Notes: generated from the letters alone by a model not told the origin. Shown: positions 1-9,207, counted from the first letter of the stretch. The stretch is 64,000 nt of DNA from Microbacterium hydrocarbonoxydans (GCF_023715885.1 NZ_JAMBOY010000002.1:248001-312000), one strand, 5' to 3'. Translations and numbers: made by a program.

Positions 1-836
1 GGCGAGCCGCCGCGCTGGATGTGGCCGAGGATCGTGGCTCGTGTCTCGATGCCGGTGATGCGCTCGATCTCCGGGGCGAGCTGGTCGCCGATCCCGCCGA
101 GGCGAGGGCGGTTGAAGGCGTCGAGGCCCTTGTCGCTGTATGCCTCGTCCATGCCCTGCAGCTTGAAGCCCTCGGAGACGACGACGAGCGGAGCGCGTCC
201 GCGGTCATGGGCGCTGGTGACGAGGGCCGTGATCTCCTCCAGGGTCTGCGGCACCTCGGGGATGAGGATCGCGTGCGCACCCGCCGCCATGCCGGCGTGG
301 AGCGCGATCCATCCGACGTGTCGCCCCATGACCTCGGCGACCATGCACCGCTGGTGCGAGTCGCCGGTCGTGCGGAGGCGGTCCATCGCGTCCGTGGCGA
401 TGTTGACGGCGGTGTCGAAGCCGAAGGAGTAGTCGGTGGCTCGCAGGTCGTTGTCGATCGTCTTCGGCACGCCGATGACGTTGATGCCGTCCTTCGCGAG
501 GCGGTCGGCCGCGGCGAGGGTGCCCTCGCCGCCGATCGCGATGATGCCGTCGATCTTGTGCCCGTAGAGCGTCTTGGCGATGTTCTCGGCGCCCCCGCGC
601 TCACCCTCGTAGGGGTTCGTGCGGCTCGTGCCGAGGATCGTCCCGCCGACCTTCGACAGCCCCTTCACCTCGTGGCGGGTGAGCGGGAAGAAGTCGCCGT
701 CGACCACGCCGCGCCAGCCGTCGCGGATGCCGACGAACTCGAGGTCGTAGGTGGTGGTGCCCTTGAGCACGATGCCGCGGATGACCGCGTTGAGTCCGGG
801 GCAGTCGCCGCCGCTCGTCAGGATGCCGATCTTCAT
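1..836 (-). CDS. pfkA: 6-phosphofructokinase, 3' part outside window
   Basis: Phosphorylates fructose 6-phosphate in glycolysis; cytoplasmic. The ATG start is at 836 with GAGG ten bases upstream; the gene runs off the left edge, so about 278 codons are visible. The N-terminus has the phosphate-binding loop TSGGDCPGLNAVIRG, then GGEGT near residue 100 and PKTIDND near residue 120. In this family Gly after GGD/E goes with ATP use, while Lys in PKTIDND is shared with PPi enzymes; this mixture is typical of the actinobacterial group III enzymes, which are mostly ATP-dependent (family knowledge). The cofactor is therefore probably ATP, but this is inferred. A TAGTGT -10 candidate lies 55 bases upstream. 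Confidence 0.95.
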   Translation of the reverse strand, partial: MKIGILTSGGDCPGLNAVIRGIVLKGTTTYDLEFVGIRDGWRGVVDGDFFPLTRHEVKGLSKVGGTILGTSRTNPYEGERGGAENIAKTLYGHKIDGIIAIGGEGTLAAADRLAKDGINVIGVPKTIDNDLRATDYSFGFDTAVNIATDAMDRLRTTGDSHQRCMVAEVMGRHVGWIALHAGMAAGAHAILIPEVPQTLEEITALVTSAHDRGRAPLVVVSEGFKLQGMDEAYSDKGLDAFNRPRLGGIGDQLAPEIERITGIETRATILGHIQRGGS

Positions 837-890
837 GCTTGCCTCAGACGGGTTCGGGAAAAGGGGAAAAGGCGACGCTGCCTGCGATCG

Positions 891-896
891 ACACTA
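891..896 (-). promoter_or_regulatory. Candidate -10 box of pfkA
   Basis: TAGTGT on the minus strand, giving a predicted 5' UTR of about 48 bases to the pfkA ATG at 836. No convincing -35 box is visible. The same hexamer is the -10 candidate at 27677. Confidence 0.45.
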
Positions 897-952
897 GCGG
901 CACGGGGTGACCGCGCGCCATTCCGACCGCCGAAAACCGGCGATCTTGCCGC

Positions 953-969
953 CGAATCGCGACGATTCG
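953..969. promoter_or_regulatory. Inverted repeat upstream of pfkA
   Basis: CGAATCG-CGA-CGATTCG, two perfect 7-base arms around 3 bases, about 57 bases upstream of the pfkA -10 candidate. It could bind a dimeric regulator; no family is suggested by the sequence alone. Confidence 0.3.
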
Positions 970-1004
970 CGAGAAGTTCACCGATCACCCGCCGAAGACG
1001 AGAA

Positions 1005-1038
1005 ATCGGCGTCAAGAATCGTGATTCTTGACGCCGAT
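1005..1038 (-). terminator. Strong hairpin terminator after the SNF2 helicase gene
   Basis: Two perfect 16-base arms (1005-1020 and 1023-1038) separated by GT; in practice a 15-bp stem with a 4-base loop. It begins 13 bases beyond the helicase stop codon. In the minus direction the stem is followed by TTCTC, a weak U tract, fitting an intrinsic terminator that also shields the pfkA promoter region. Confidence 0.75.
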
Positions 1039-1050
1039 CTCGATACGTCC

Positions 1051-3195
1051 TCAGGCTCCGCCGAGCGCCTGTCGCAGCAGATGCGTGAGGGCTCCGAGCT
1101 GCACGGGCTCCGCTGCAGACTCGTCCGTCGCCTCACCGTCGAGGGCACGCGCCGCGAGCCCCTGCTTCTGGTCGATGAGCTCGGCGATCTTGGTATCGAC
1201 GGTGTGCGCGGCGATGATGCGCCATGCGGTGACGGGCTCGCCCTGGCCGATGCGGTGGACGCGGTCGATCGCCTGCGTCTGCTCCGCTGCCGTCCACGAT
1301 AGCTCGGCGAGCACGACGTTCGACGCCGCCTGCAGGTTCAGACCCACACCGGCCGCCGTGAGCGAGCAGACCGCGATGCCGACCTCGGGATCGCCGTTGA
1401 AGTCGTCGATCGCCTGCTGTCGGGTCGTCGTGGTCTGATCTCCGCGGATCGACACCGAGCGGATGCCGGCGGCGGCGAAGTGCGCCTCCGCCTGGTCCAT
1501 GACGTCGATGTGCTTGGCGAAGAAGACGACCTTGCCGACCGAGCGCTGGAGCTGAGCGGCGTAGTCGGCGGCGAGCTGCGCCTTGGCCTGACCGATGCGC
1601 CGCACCATGGTGAAGACGTTGTCACCGCCCGTGCCTGCCGCCTTCGACTCCTCGAGCTCGTTCTGGGCGACCAGACGCACGATGTCATCGTCGATCTCGC
1701 CCGGCGCGAGGCCGCGGTCGCCCCGCGCCTCGATGATGCGGCGGTAGCGAGCGGCGAGCCGCTCCCCCAGCTCGCGCTCGGCCTGACGGATGCTGCGACC
1801 GAACTCGTCGTCGAGCTGCACCGGCAGATCGGCGATCAGCTTGTCGGGGAGGTCGGCCGCGACGTCCTTCTTCTTGCGGCGCACGATGCCCATCGAGATC
1901 ACGGCATCCCGCGCCTCGGGATAGAAGGCCTTGTCCGCGGGAGTGAATCCGGTCGCGTCGAGCTTCTCCATCAGCTCGGGTCCCGGCTTCTCGCCCGTGG
2001 TCCAGCCGAGGAACCGCCAGATCGCGTCGAAGTCCTCGACGTCGTTGATGAGCGGGGTACCGGTGAGCGCGAGCAGCAGGGGCTTTCCGCCGGGCGTCCG
2101 TTCGCGCACCCTCGACGCGAGCGAGAGCACGTTCTGAGACCGCTGCGAGGAGAGGTTCTTGATGAAGTGTGCCTCGTCGACCACCATGCCGCGCAGGCCG
2201 ATCGACGCCAGCCACGACATGTGCCGGTCGAGGATCTCGTAGTTGACGATGAACACGTCGGCGAAGGCGTCGATGTCGTCGCCGTCGCCCTGGATCACGG
2301 TGGCACGACGCTGCGGCGTCCACCGCTCGACCTCGCGCGCCCAGTTCATCTTCACGACGTTCGGGACCACGACGAGCAGGGGGTACGCGTTCGCGACGGA
2401 AGCTGCGAGTACCGACTGCGCGGTCTTGCCGAGGCCGGGCTCATCGGCGAGCAGGAAGCTGCGGTGGCCGGCGCGCACTGCTTCGAGGAAGCGCGACTGG
2501 TGCACCATCACCTCGAGGCCCTTGGGCGAGATGTGGTCGAACTCCGGCGCGGGCGGCAGGTCCATGCTGGCCGCGGACCCACCGGCGCCGGTCTCGAAAG
2601 CCTTGTAGAGCGGTCCCATCAGCTCCCAGCCGTCCAGACGACGGCGCGGGGTGGTCGTGGCACGCGGCGTGAGGTCGGGCGCGAGGAACGGATTGGCGAG
2701 CTGGCGTGCCTCCACCGAGGGCGGCGTGACCTGACGCTCCGCGATCGCCGCGGGAACGACCGGCATCTGCACGGGAGCGATGTCGGCGATGATGAGCTCC
2801 TCGGGAGCGAGCTCAGCACCCGACTCCAGCAGCCAGTCCCGCCGCATGCGCTTGGCGACGGGCGACGTGGCCTGGTCGGCTTCGAGCAGCTGGATGAGCG
2901 ACGTGTCTCGCGCCGCGGTCTTGGCGAGGATCGTCGCCACGCCGTCGAGACGCTTCAGCAGCTCCGCACGCGCGGCGTCGGTGATCTCGACGTCCGCCTT
3001 GACGCGAGCGCGCTCCTCGCGCACCAGGAAGGCGATGACCTGGAACTTCACCCGGTTCGTCGGTCCGAGTTTCCCTCGCTGCGACTTCGCCTCGATCTCG
3101 CGCACCTTACGCGCGAGGATCGGGATGAGGGGTGCCTCATCGTCGCGCCGGGATGTCTTCTTGCGCCGCGGGGCGGCGGTTGCCGTGGTCGGCAT
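1051..3195 (-). CDS. SNF2-family DEAD/DEAH helicase (SMARCAL1-like)
   Basis: Double-stranded DNA translocase of the SNF2 superfamily, probably in replication-fork or DNA repair work (inferred). 714 aa from an ATG at 3195 preceded by AGGAGG; an upstream in-frame start at 3279 exists but lacks this site. Residues 1-240 are an uncharacterised N-terminal region. Then Walker A DEPGLGKT at about 251-258, the DEAH box at 340-343, LTGTPL (motif III), and in the second RecA lobe the motif GVGLNLQAAS and the arginine finger motif DRVHRIGQ. It follows ribF on the same strand after 208 bases that hold a separate promoter candidate, and ends at the 1005-1038 hairpin, so it is probably a single-gene unit. 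Confidence 0.9.
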   Translation of the reverse strand: MPTTATAAPRRKKTSRRDDEAPLIPILARKVREIEAKSQRGKLGPTNRVKFQVIAFLVREERARVKADVEITDAARAELLKRLDGVATILAKTAARDTSLIQLLEADQATSPVAKRMRRDWLLESGAELAPEELIIADIAPVQMPVVPAAIAERQVTPPSVEARQLANPFLAPDLTPRATTTPRRRLDGWELMGPLYKAFETGAGGSAASMDLPPAPEFDHISPKGLEVMVHQSRFLEAVRAGHRSFLLADEPGLGKTAQSVLAASVANAYPLLVVVPNVVKMNWAREVERWTPQRRATVIQGDGDDIDAFADVFIVNYEILDRHMSWLASIGLRGMVVDEAHFIKNLSSQRSQNVLSLASRVRERTPGGKPLLLALTGTPLINDVEDFDAIWRFLGWTTGEKPGPELMEKLDATGFTPADKAFYPEARDAVISMGIVRRKKKDVAADLPDKLIADLPVQLDDEFGRSIRQAERELGERLAARYRRIIEARGDRGLAPGEIDDDIVRLVAQNELEESKAAGTGGDNVFTMVRRIGQAKAQLAADYAAQLQRSVGKVVFFAKHIDVMDQAEAHFAAAGIRSVSIRGDQTTTTRQQAIDDFNGDPEVGIAVCSLTAAGVGLNLQAASNVVLAELSWTAAEQTQAIDRVHRIGQGEPVTAWRIIAAHTVDTKIAELIDQKQGLAARALDGEATDESAAEPVQLGALTHLLRQALGGA

Positions 3196-3345
3196 GCTCC
3201 TCCTGAGCGTGAAGGCCGCTGCATCCTCGTGATGCGACGACCGTTCTCGATGTCCGCGTGTGGCGTGAGCCAGGACCATACGAACAGTGTTTCCGATCGA
3301 GACCGATGCGCGAATGACGCGCGAGGATCGGTGACGATCGCGATC

Positions 3346-3351
3346 AGTCTA
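3346..3351 (-). promoter_or_regulatory. Candidate -10 box of the SNF2 helicase gene
   Basis: TAGACT on the minus strand in the 208-base gap between ribF and the helicase gene; TSS near 3338 would give a long leader of about 140 bases. No good -35 box is seen. The rest of the gap holds nothing else I can support. Confidence 0.35.
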
Positions 3352-3403
3352 TGCCATTCGACTGCCTCGGCGCTGTGAGCGCCGCGCGGATCCACCAGCC
3401 GCG

Positions 3404-4357
3404 TCAGTCGCGACCCGGGCCGAGAACCCGCTCGGCCTCGACGACGTCGTCAGCCATCTGCTGTGTGAGCTTCTCGATGCCCTCGAACGCGACCATCCCG
3501 CGCAGCCGCTCCACGAACTCCACGGTGACGTCATGGCCGTAGAGGTCGAGGTCGGTCTCGCCGATCACGTGGGCTTCGACCTGACGCTGGAGCACATCGT
3601 CGAACGTCGGGTTGGTGCCGACCGAGATCGCGGCGCGGTGACGGATGCCGGTGTCGTGGTCGACGAGCCAGCCGGCATACACGCCGTCCGCCGGAACGAA
3701 CGAATCAACCGTCGCCGACAGGTTCGCGGTCGGATAGCCCAGTTCGCGCCCCCGCTTGAGCCCGTGCACGACCTCGCCACGCACGTCGACGTTGCGATCG
3801 AGCACGCGGGCCGCGGTCGCGACGTCACCCGCGATGAGCAGTTCGCGGATCCAGGTCGACGACACCCGGCGATGCGATCCGTCGAGGTAGACGTCATCCA
3901 CCACCTCTACGCTGAATCCGTACTGCGGAGCGAGCTCGCGCAGCAGCGCCGGGGTGCCGGCTCCGCCACGTCCGAACCGGAAGTCCTCGCCGACCAGTAC
4001 GGTCGAGACGTGCAGCGCTGCGACGAGGATGTCGGCGATGAACTCCTCCGCCGTGCGCGCCGCAAGCGCCTCGTCGAAAGTCAGGACGAGGGTCGCGTCG
4101 AGGTCGAGTTCCGCGAGCAGTTCGAGCTTGCGCTCCACCGTGACGACGTTCTCAGGGCAGCGGTCGGGCCGAAGGACGGCCAGCGGGTTCCGATCGAAAG
4201 TAACGGCGACGGCATCCACGCCGGATGCGGCGGCCGCCTCTTTCAGACGGCGGATCACCGCGCGGTGCCCCGCGTGCACGCCGTCGAACTTGCCGATCGC
4301 GACCGCCGACGGACCGAATCCCCGCGGCACGTCTCGAGGATCACGGAAGACGATCAC
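3404..4357 (-). CDS. ribF: Bifunctional riboflavin kinase / FAD synthetase
   Basis: Converts riboflavin to FMN and then FAD. 317 aa from a GTG start at 4357. The N-terminal FMN adenylyltransferase part has GKFDGVHAGHRAVI with the nucleotidyltransferase HxGH signature; the C-terminal riboflavin kinase part starts around residue 185 with the GYPTANL motif. The longer in-frame ORF reaching 4573 lies inside the upstream gene and is not used. The start overlaps the stop of the upstream membrane-protein gene by 4 bases (GTGA), so the two are translationally coupled. TruB-RibF order is the usual bacterial one; here two small membrane genes sit between. No FMN riboswitch is visible. Confidence 0.95.
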   Translation of the reverse strand: MIVFRDPRDVPRGFGPSAVAIGKFDGVHAGHRAVIRRLKEAAAASGVDAVAVTFDRNPLAVLRPDRCPENVVTVERKLELLAELDLDATLVLTFDEALAARTAEEFIADILVAALHVSTVLVGEDFRFGRGGAGTPALLRELAPQYGFSVEVVDDVYLDGSHRRVSSTWIRELLIAGDVATAARVLDRNVDVRGEVVHGLKRGRELGYPTANLSATVDSFVPADGVYAGWLVDHDTGIRHRAAISVGTNPTFDDVLQRQVEAHVIGETDLDLYGHDVTVEFVERLRGMVAFEGIEKLTQQMADDVVEAERVLGPGRD

Positions 4358-4800
4358 GCGACGGCCCCGGTCGACGCGGACTCCGTCACGACCGGCGCGG
4401 GGCGGTGCGTGCGCAACCACCAGATGCCGAAGACCGGGAGGACCAGCGGGATGAATAGATACCCGCGTCCGAACATCGACCAGACCGTATCGTGCGGGAA
4501 CAGATCGGGCAGGAAGATGCTGAGCGCACCGACCACCAGCACCCCGGTCAGCTCGAACACGATCGCCACCCACGCCACCGTGTACCAGCCGGGCCGACGG
4601 GCGAAGATGAGGGCGAGCGTCGCGAGGACGTAGACCACCGCGGCCAGCGCCGAGAGCGAGTACGCCAGGGGGGCGTCGTCGAACTGCCGGACGATCTGCA
4701 CGAAGCTGCGACCGGTCGCGGCCAGCGCCATCACGGCGTAGACGATCACGAGGACACGGCCGATGCCGGTCATGCGGGTGGAGGGGACAGAGGTGCTCAT
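4354..4800 (-). CDS. Small membrane protein, unknown function
   Basis: 148 aa from an ATG at 4800 with GGAGGGAGCT just upstream. I do not recognise a named family. Four hydrophobic segments are visible: near residues 12-30, 45-65, 72-98 and 115-135, with a short basic loop (FARRPGW) in the middle and a Thr/Ser/Ala-rich tail. It is the last gene before ribF and overlaps it by 4 bases, and it follows another 4-segment membrane gene by 56 bases, so the pair is transcribed with truB and ribF. A role in flavin uptake would be a guess; nothing in the protein shows it. Confidence 0.8.
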   Translation of the reverse strand: MSTSVPSTRMTGIGRVLVIVYAVMALAATGRSFVQIVRQFDDAPLAYSLSALAAVVYVLATLALIFARRPGWYTVAWVAIVFELTGVLVVGALSIFLPDLFPHDTVWSMFGRGYLFIPLVLPVFGIWWLRTHRPAPVVTESASTGAVA

Positions 4801-4856
4801 AGCTCCCTCCATTCTAGGCGCGGTCGTCCGACCCCGGATGTCGCCCGAACGCGCGC

Positions 4857-5225
4857 TCAGGCCACTTGAATGGTCCAGATCGCGTGCATGCGCCAGACCA
4901 TGATCGCGACGGCGATCCCGGCCACACCGAGGATCACGGTGCTCCACCTGCTGCGCTCCATCAGCGCCCACAGCACCGCGCCGATCGGGAGCAGCACGGC
5001 CGAGACGAGGTACACCCAGTACTCGAGGAGGTCCCCGGTCGGAGGGTTGCCGACGAACGGCGCCACGATCGCGACGACCACCTGCACGACGAGCAGCAGC
5101 TCGACGAGCGCGAGGCTGCCGACGGAGTAGTCGCTGGGTCGTCGACCGGCGAGACCGAGCGCGACGCAGAAGACGCCGGCTGCGGCGGCCGCCACGATCT
5201 GGACGATGGTCAGCCACAGGATCAT
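4857..5225 (-). CDS. Small membrane protein, unknown function
   Basis: 122 aa, ATG start at 5225 overlapping the truB stop by 4 bases (ATGA). About four hydrophobic helices: residues 2-25, 37-62, 68-88 and 94-112, with little soluble sequence. The tail keeps one Trp-rich stretch ([13 protein letters not shown]). No motif or catalytic residue is evident. Coupled translation with truB says it is expressed with the tRNA/flavin genes but does not reveal its job. Confidence 0.8.
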   Translation of the reverse strand: MILWLTIVQIVAAAAAGVFCVALGLAGRRPSDYSVGSLALVELLLVVQVVVAIVAPFVGNPPTGDLLEYWVYLVSAVLLPIGAVLWALMERSRWSTVILGVAGIAVAIMVWRMHAIWTIQVA

Positions 5226-6115
5226 CGGGTCGCCTCGGGCATGTTCATCTCGCTCTTGAGGTCGACCCCGCGCGCGCCGACGATGCCGACGAGCACGCCC
5301 TCCGCATCGATGGCCGCCGCAATGGATCCGGCGAGACGCGACGCCTGCCCGACGAGACGCTTGCCGTGGCGGAGGTCGCGGGCCTCGTCCGCCGAGACGG
5401 CGAGCGGAGTCAGCACCCGTGCGGCCGCCGCAGCCGGAGTCAGCGGCACGGCGTCGGCGAGGTCGTCGAGGCCTGTGGCATCCGTCACGTCGAAGTCCCC
5501 GACCCTGGTGCGTCGCAGCGCCGTGAGGTGGCCGCCGACGCCCAGCGCTGCGCCGAGGTCGCGCGCGAGCGAGCGGATGTACGTGCCGGAGGAGCAGTCG
5601 ACGACCACGTCGAGCTCGAGGTACCCGTCGCCTGCGCGACGGCCGATCTCTTCGAAGCGCGACACGGTCACCTCGCGGGCTGCCAGCACCACGTCCTCTC
5701 CCGAGCGGACGCGGTCGTACGCACGGCGTCCGTCGACCTTGATGGCCGACACCGAACTGGGCACCTGCGAGATCGTGCCCGTGAGAGCGGCGATGCCGTC
5801 GGCGAGCTGCGAATCCGTCAGCGCACTCACGGCGGCCGCATCCGCCTCTGTGAGCACGTCGCCCTCCGCGTCGTCCGTCGTCGTCGTCGAGCCCAGCCGG
5901 ATCGTCGCCTCATACGTCTTGTCGGCCCCGACGATGTACGTGAGCAGACGGGTCGCCCCTTCGACGCCGATCACGAGCAGACCGGTCGCCATCGGGTCGA
6001 GCGTCCCGGCGTGGCCCACCTTGCGGGTGCCGAAAGCGCGTCGGACGCGCGCGACCACGTCGTGACTGGTCAGCCCGGAGGGCTTGTCGACGAGAAGGAT
6101 GCCGGGCGAGACCAT
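5222..6115 (-). CDS. truB: tRNA pseudouridine(55) synthase
   Basis: Makes pseudouridine 55 in the T-loop of tRNAs. 297 aa, normal length for TruB. N-terminal [17 protein letters not shown], then the catalytic motif [12 protein letters not shown] with the essential Asp near residue 41, later [10 protein letters not shown] and the RSGxxV-like region [13 protein letters not shown]. The ATG at 6115 sits 6 bases after a TAGGCT box, so the mRNA probably starts at or next to the start codon. It is separated from rbfA by mutY and a LuxR gene, which breaks the usual infB-rbfA-truB order. Confidence 0.95.
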   Translation of the reverse strand: MVSPGILLVDKPSGLTSHDVVARVRRAFGTRKVGHAGTLDPMATGLLVIGVEGATRLLTYIVGADKTYEATIRLGSTTTTDDAEGDVLTEADAAAVSALTDSQLADGIAALTGTISQVPSSVSAIKVDGRRAYDRVRSGEDVVLAAREVTVSRFEEIGRRAGDGYLELDVVVDCSSGTYIRSLARDLGAALGVGGHLTALRRTRVGDFDVTDATGLDDLADAVPLTPAAAAARVLTPLAVSADEARDLRHGKRLVGQASRLAGSIAAAIDAEGVLVGIVGARGVDLKSEMNMPEATR

Positions 6116-6121
6116 CCCCCC

Positions 6122-6127
6122 AGCCTA
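6122..6127 (-). promoter_or_regulatory. -10 box for leaderless truB
   Basis: TAGGCT on the minus strand, exactly 6 bases before the truB ATG. With no room for a ribosome binding site, transcription should begin at the A of the ATG. Confidence 0.6.
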
Positions 6128-6174
6128 CGACGCGCGCCGTCGTCACCCGTGCCACGTGCCGGTATCAGGTCGCA

Positions 6175-6180
6175 TAGGCT
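6175..6180 (+). promoter_or_regulatory. -10 box for leaderless mutY
   Basis: TAGGCT, 6 bases before the mutY GTG at 6187. Identical in sequence and spacing to the divergent truB box 48 bases away. No clear -35 box. Confidence 0.6.
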
Positions 6181-6186
6181 GTCGAG

Positions 6187-7086
6187 GTGTCCTCGACTCC
6201 GCGCTCCATCCCCATGGAGACGCAGCCGTTGATCGAATGGTATCGAGAGTCCGCACGCGATCTGCCGTGGCGACGCGCGGCCTTCCACGACGATTTCGGC
6301 GCATGGGGAACGCTCGTGAGCGAGTTCATGCTCCAGCAGACGCCGGTCACCAGGGTGATCCCTCACCTGGATGCGTGGCTCGCGAGGTGGCCCACCCCGC
6401 GTGCGCTCGCTGCGGCGACCCCTGCGGAGGTGCTGCAGCAATGGTCGAACCTCGGCTATCCGCGTCGAGCGCTCTGGCTGCACCGCGCGGCGATCGAGAT
6501 CACGGAGCGACACGACGGGGTCGTGCCCCGTGATGTCGACGCGCTGCTCGGCCTGTCAGGCATCGGCGACTACACGGCGCGCGCCGTCGCGGTCTTCTCC
6601 TACGGCGACCGACACCCGGTGGTCGACACGAACACGCGCCGCGTCATCGCGCGCGCGGTGCTGGGTCAGGCGCAGCCGGGATCCCCCTCCCGGCGCGACC
6701 TGGAGGCGATGGAGGCGATGCTGCCCGATTCCGACGTCGACGCCGCGGTGTTCAACGCCGCGGCGATGGAGCTGGGAGCGACTGTCTGCGTCGCCCGGAA
6801 CCCGCGGTGCGAGCAGTGCCCTCTGCGGGACTCCTGCGCGTGGGTCGCCGCAGGCCGACCGGATACGGGCGACACGAGGCGCCGTCAGGCCTCCTTCGAA
6901 GGCTCCGACCGTCAGGCCAGGGGGAAGGTCCTGCGCGCTCTCCGCGACGCCGCACCTCAGGGTGTACCCCTCGTAGCGCTGCTGGCCGATTGGCCGGACG
7001 CTCAGCAACGCGACCGCGCGATCGACTCCCTCATCGTCGACGGTCTGGCCGAGGCCGACGGCGAAGCACTCTCCCTCCCCCGTTGA
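6187..7086 (+). CDS. mutY: A/G-specific adenine DNA glycosylase
   Basis: Removes adenine mispaired with 8-oxoguanine (GO repair). 299 aa. Catalytic Glu46 in SEFMLQQT and Asp147 in VVDTNTRRV; helix-hairpin-helix GLSGIGDYTA at 123-131; four cluster cysteines 201, 208, 211 and 217 (C-X6-C-X2-C-X5-C) for a 4Fe-4S cluster. The C-terminal 8-oxoG-recognition NUDIX-like domain is short, as in other actinobacterial MutY proteins. The GTG start is chosen because a TAGGCT box lies 6 bases upstream (leaderless); the ATG at 6214 has neither a box nor an SD. Its 3' end faces the LuxR gene with 3 bases between. Confidence 0.93.
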   Translation: MSSTPRSIPMETQPLIEWYRESARDLPWRRAAFHDDFGAWGTLVSEFMLQQTPVTRVIPHLDAWLARWPTPRALAAATPAEVLQQWSNLGYPRRALWLHRAAIEITERHDGVVPRDVDALLGLSGIGDYTARAVAVFSYGDRHPVVDTNTRRVIARAVLGQAQPGSPSRRDLEAMEAMLPDSDVDAAVFNAAAMELGATVCVARNPRCEQCPLRDSCAWVAAGRPDTGDTRRRQASFEGSDRQARGKVLRALRDAAPQGVPLVALLADWPDAQQRDRAIDSLIVDGLAEADGEALSLPR

Positions 7087-7089
7087 CGC

Positions 7090-9207
7090 TCAGCCGTGAC
7101 GCGCGCTGCGAAGAGCGAGCAGCATGAGCTCGACTCGCGTGCGAACTCCCAGCTTCGCGAAGATGCGCCCGAGGTGCACCTCGACCGTCCGCACCGAGAC
7201 CGTGAACGACGAGGCGATCTCTCTGTTCGAGGCGCCGCCGACGACCGCCAGTGCGAGCTGGAGCTCACGGTGGGTGAGCATGGGCGCCCACCGCCGACGT
7301 ATGGCCTCGACCGCGTCACCCAGTTCGTCGCCGTACTCCGCCGTCTGATCGAGCAGTCGGATGCGCTCGGCGACCTGCTCCGCCCACGCGAGCGCTCCCG
7401 ACTCCTCGAACAGCGCCAACGCGGCTTCCAGATGCCGCCTGCCTGCCCGGGGATCATCGTGGATGACCGCCCGCACACCGAACGCAGCCGACACCCGCGC
7501 CCGCTCGAAGGGCGACCGGATGCCGCCGGCTGCGTCCTCCAGCCGCGACCCCTCCGACGCCCAGGCGGCCTGGGGAATCGTCGATGCGCGAAGCCGCAGA
7601 GTCCGGGCGAGGGTCATCTCCGGAGGCTCGACGCGATGCCTCGGGATCGTTTCGACATCCACGCCGCCCGGAGCGATCTCGTCGATGCCCGGCACGGCGA
7701 GGACGGGTTGCGGCGCACCGCGCTCGATCCAGAGCCGCAAGAGGGCCACCGCCTCGTCGGACCGCCCGTCGAGGTGCGCCCGGACGGTCCGATCGACGAG
7801 GTGGTCGACTCTCGTCGGCGACGGGAGTGCGGCTGTCAGCGAGCGAGAGATCGGGCCGATCTCACCTATGACGGCCAGATCCAGTCGCCGCGCGAGTATC
7901 ACGCCGAGGCCGGCGAACGGGATCGCCACCGGCAGCTTCAGCGCCGCCGCGGCGAGATGCTCTCTGGCGGCACCGAGGTCGCCCCGCCAGGTCATCAGCA
8001 GCCCCTCCGCGACTGCTCGATGCGCCTCGACGAGGGGGCTCCGCTCGAATCCCGCTATGAACGGATCTCGGGCATCCGCCTGGTGATAGTCTCCGGCAGC
8101 GAGAATGCGCAGGCCCGCGTCCACGTCGCCTGCGACAGCGGCGCGCAGTGCGCCATACACCACCCCGGTGAGCGGACCGGCACCCCGCGCGTCGTCTGCC
8201 TCGCTCTCGCCGAGGAGCAGCCACGTCATCGACACGACCGGATCGCGCAGCTCCCGCTCGGCGCCGACCTTCGCAGCGGCGAGACGCAGCTGATCGAGCC
8301 ATTCGCGCGCGCGCCCACGGTCACCGCGCTCGGCGCACAGAGCTGCCGCGAAGGCGGCGGCCCTGGCATACGCGTACCAGTCCGCCGTGGTGTCGGTCCG
8401 AGGGCGAAGATCGACGGGAGCGACAGCGGGAACGACCCCGCGCAGATGGGTCTCCGCGGCCAGCAGAACCGCGGCGCCGCGCAATGCCGCGTGCTCCGAT
8501 CCGACGCGGAACAGCTCGGAGAGCCGTGCGGCGGCTTCCGCCGCATATCCGGAGCCCATCGCCGAGACACCCGCGATCAGGAGAGCCTGATCGCGGACGG
8601 CGCCGGTGGAGTGCTGCGCCGCGAGCGCGGCGAATCGCAACGAGGGCAGCGACTCGTCGTCGGCGCGCAGCTGACGCGCGGCGCGAAGAAGCTCGACTGC
8701 GGCCCCGGCATCTCGAGCAGAAGACCCGGAGGCCCGATGCCAGGCGGAGGCCGCGGCATCCTCGTGCTCCGATCGCCGGGCGAGTCTCCTGTGGGCCGCC
8801 ATGACCTCTTCGGCCGTACTCGTGCCGAGTATCCATGCCGCCGAGCGCTCGTCGACTCGGGCACCGAGCACCCTGCCTCCGCAGAGAGATGCGGTGCACG
8901 GCGATCCGGCATCCAGTGCCTGCTCGAGGAGGGCCCTCTTCTCCCGGAGAGCCGGCGCGAAGTCGGAGAATGCGGTCTCGATCGCCGGGACCAGAGGCAG
9001 GGGTGATGGCAAGGGCCGGAGACCGCGGCGTTGCGTGACGTCGAGCACGCCGGCCACTTGCACGACCGCCTCCCGATCGCCGTCCAGCCGCCGGAGAAGG
9101 CCGGCGACGACGTCGGGAGCGCATCCGAGTTCGCGGGCGAGCAGATCCTCGAGGACGCAGGCGACGCCCGAGGCCTCTGCCTCCGCTCCGCCACGCGCGC
9201 TGTACAC
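7090..9207 (-). CDS. Large LuxR-type transcriptional regulator without a P-loop
   Basis: 705 aa. The last 65 residues are a LuxR helix-turn-helix: HRELQLALAVVGGASNREI, then SVRTVEVHLGRIFAKLGV with the usual recognition helix. The rest is Ala-rich alpha-helical sequence like the TPR-type region of LAL/MalT regulators. Such proteins normally begin with an ATPase domain; I see no Walker A motif anywhere, so this one seems to keep only the part after the ATPase, or belongs to a group without it. GTG start at 9207. A promoter and a perfect 18-base dyad lie just upstream. Inserted between rbfA and truB; target genes unknown. Confidence 0.85.
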   Translation of the reverse strand: MYSARGGAEAEASGVACVLEDLLARELGCAPDVVAGLLRRLDGDREAVVQVAGVLDVTQRRGLRPLPSPLPLVPAIETAFSDFAPALREKRALLEQALDAGSPCTASLCGGRVLGARVDERSAAWILGTSTAEEVMAAHRRLARRSEHEDAAASAWHRASGSSARDAGAAVELLRAARQLRADDESLPSLRFAALAAQHSTGAVRDQALLIAGVSAMGSGYAAEAAARLSELFRVGSEHAALRGAAVLLAAETHLRGVVPAVAPVDLRPRTDTTADWYAYARAAAFAAALCAERGDRGRAREWLDQLRLAAAKVGAERELRDPVVSMTWLLLGESEADDARGAGPLTGVVYGALRAAVAGDVDAGLRILAAGDYHQADARDPFIAGFERSPLVEAHRAVAEGLLMTWRGDLGAAREHLAAAALKLPVAIPFAGLGVILARRLDLAVIGEIGPISRSLTAALPSPTRVDHLVDRTVRAHLDGRSDEAVALLRLWIERGAPQPVLAVPGIDEIAPGGVDVETIPRHRVEPPEMTLARTLRLRASTIPQAAWASEGSRLEDAAGGIRSPFERARVSAAFGVRAVIHDDPRAGRRHLEAALALFEESGALAWAEQVAERIRLLDQTAEYGDELGDAVEAIRRRWAPMLTHRELQLALAVVGGASNREIASSFTVSVRTVEVHLGRIFAKLGVRTRVELMLLALRSARHG

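Noticed and set aside
3281..3294. CGAACAGTGTTTCC resembling a LexA/SOS box before the helicase gene
   Set aside because: One base differs from the consensus and it would lie downstream of the likely transcription start; not enough to claim SOS control.
3404..4573. Upstream start for ribF at 4573
   Set aside because: The extra 72 residues overlap the upstream membrane protein gene; the GTG at 4357 with the GTGA overlap is preferred.
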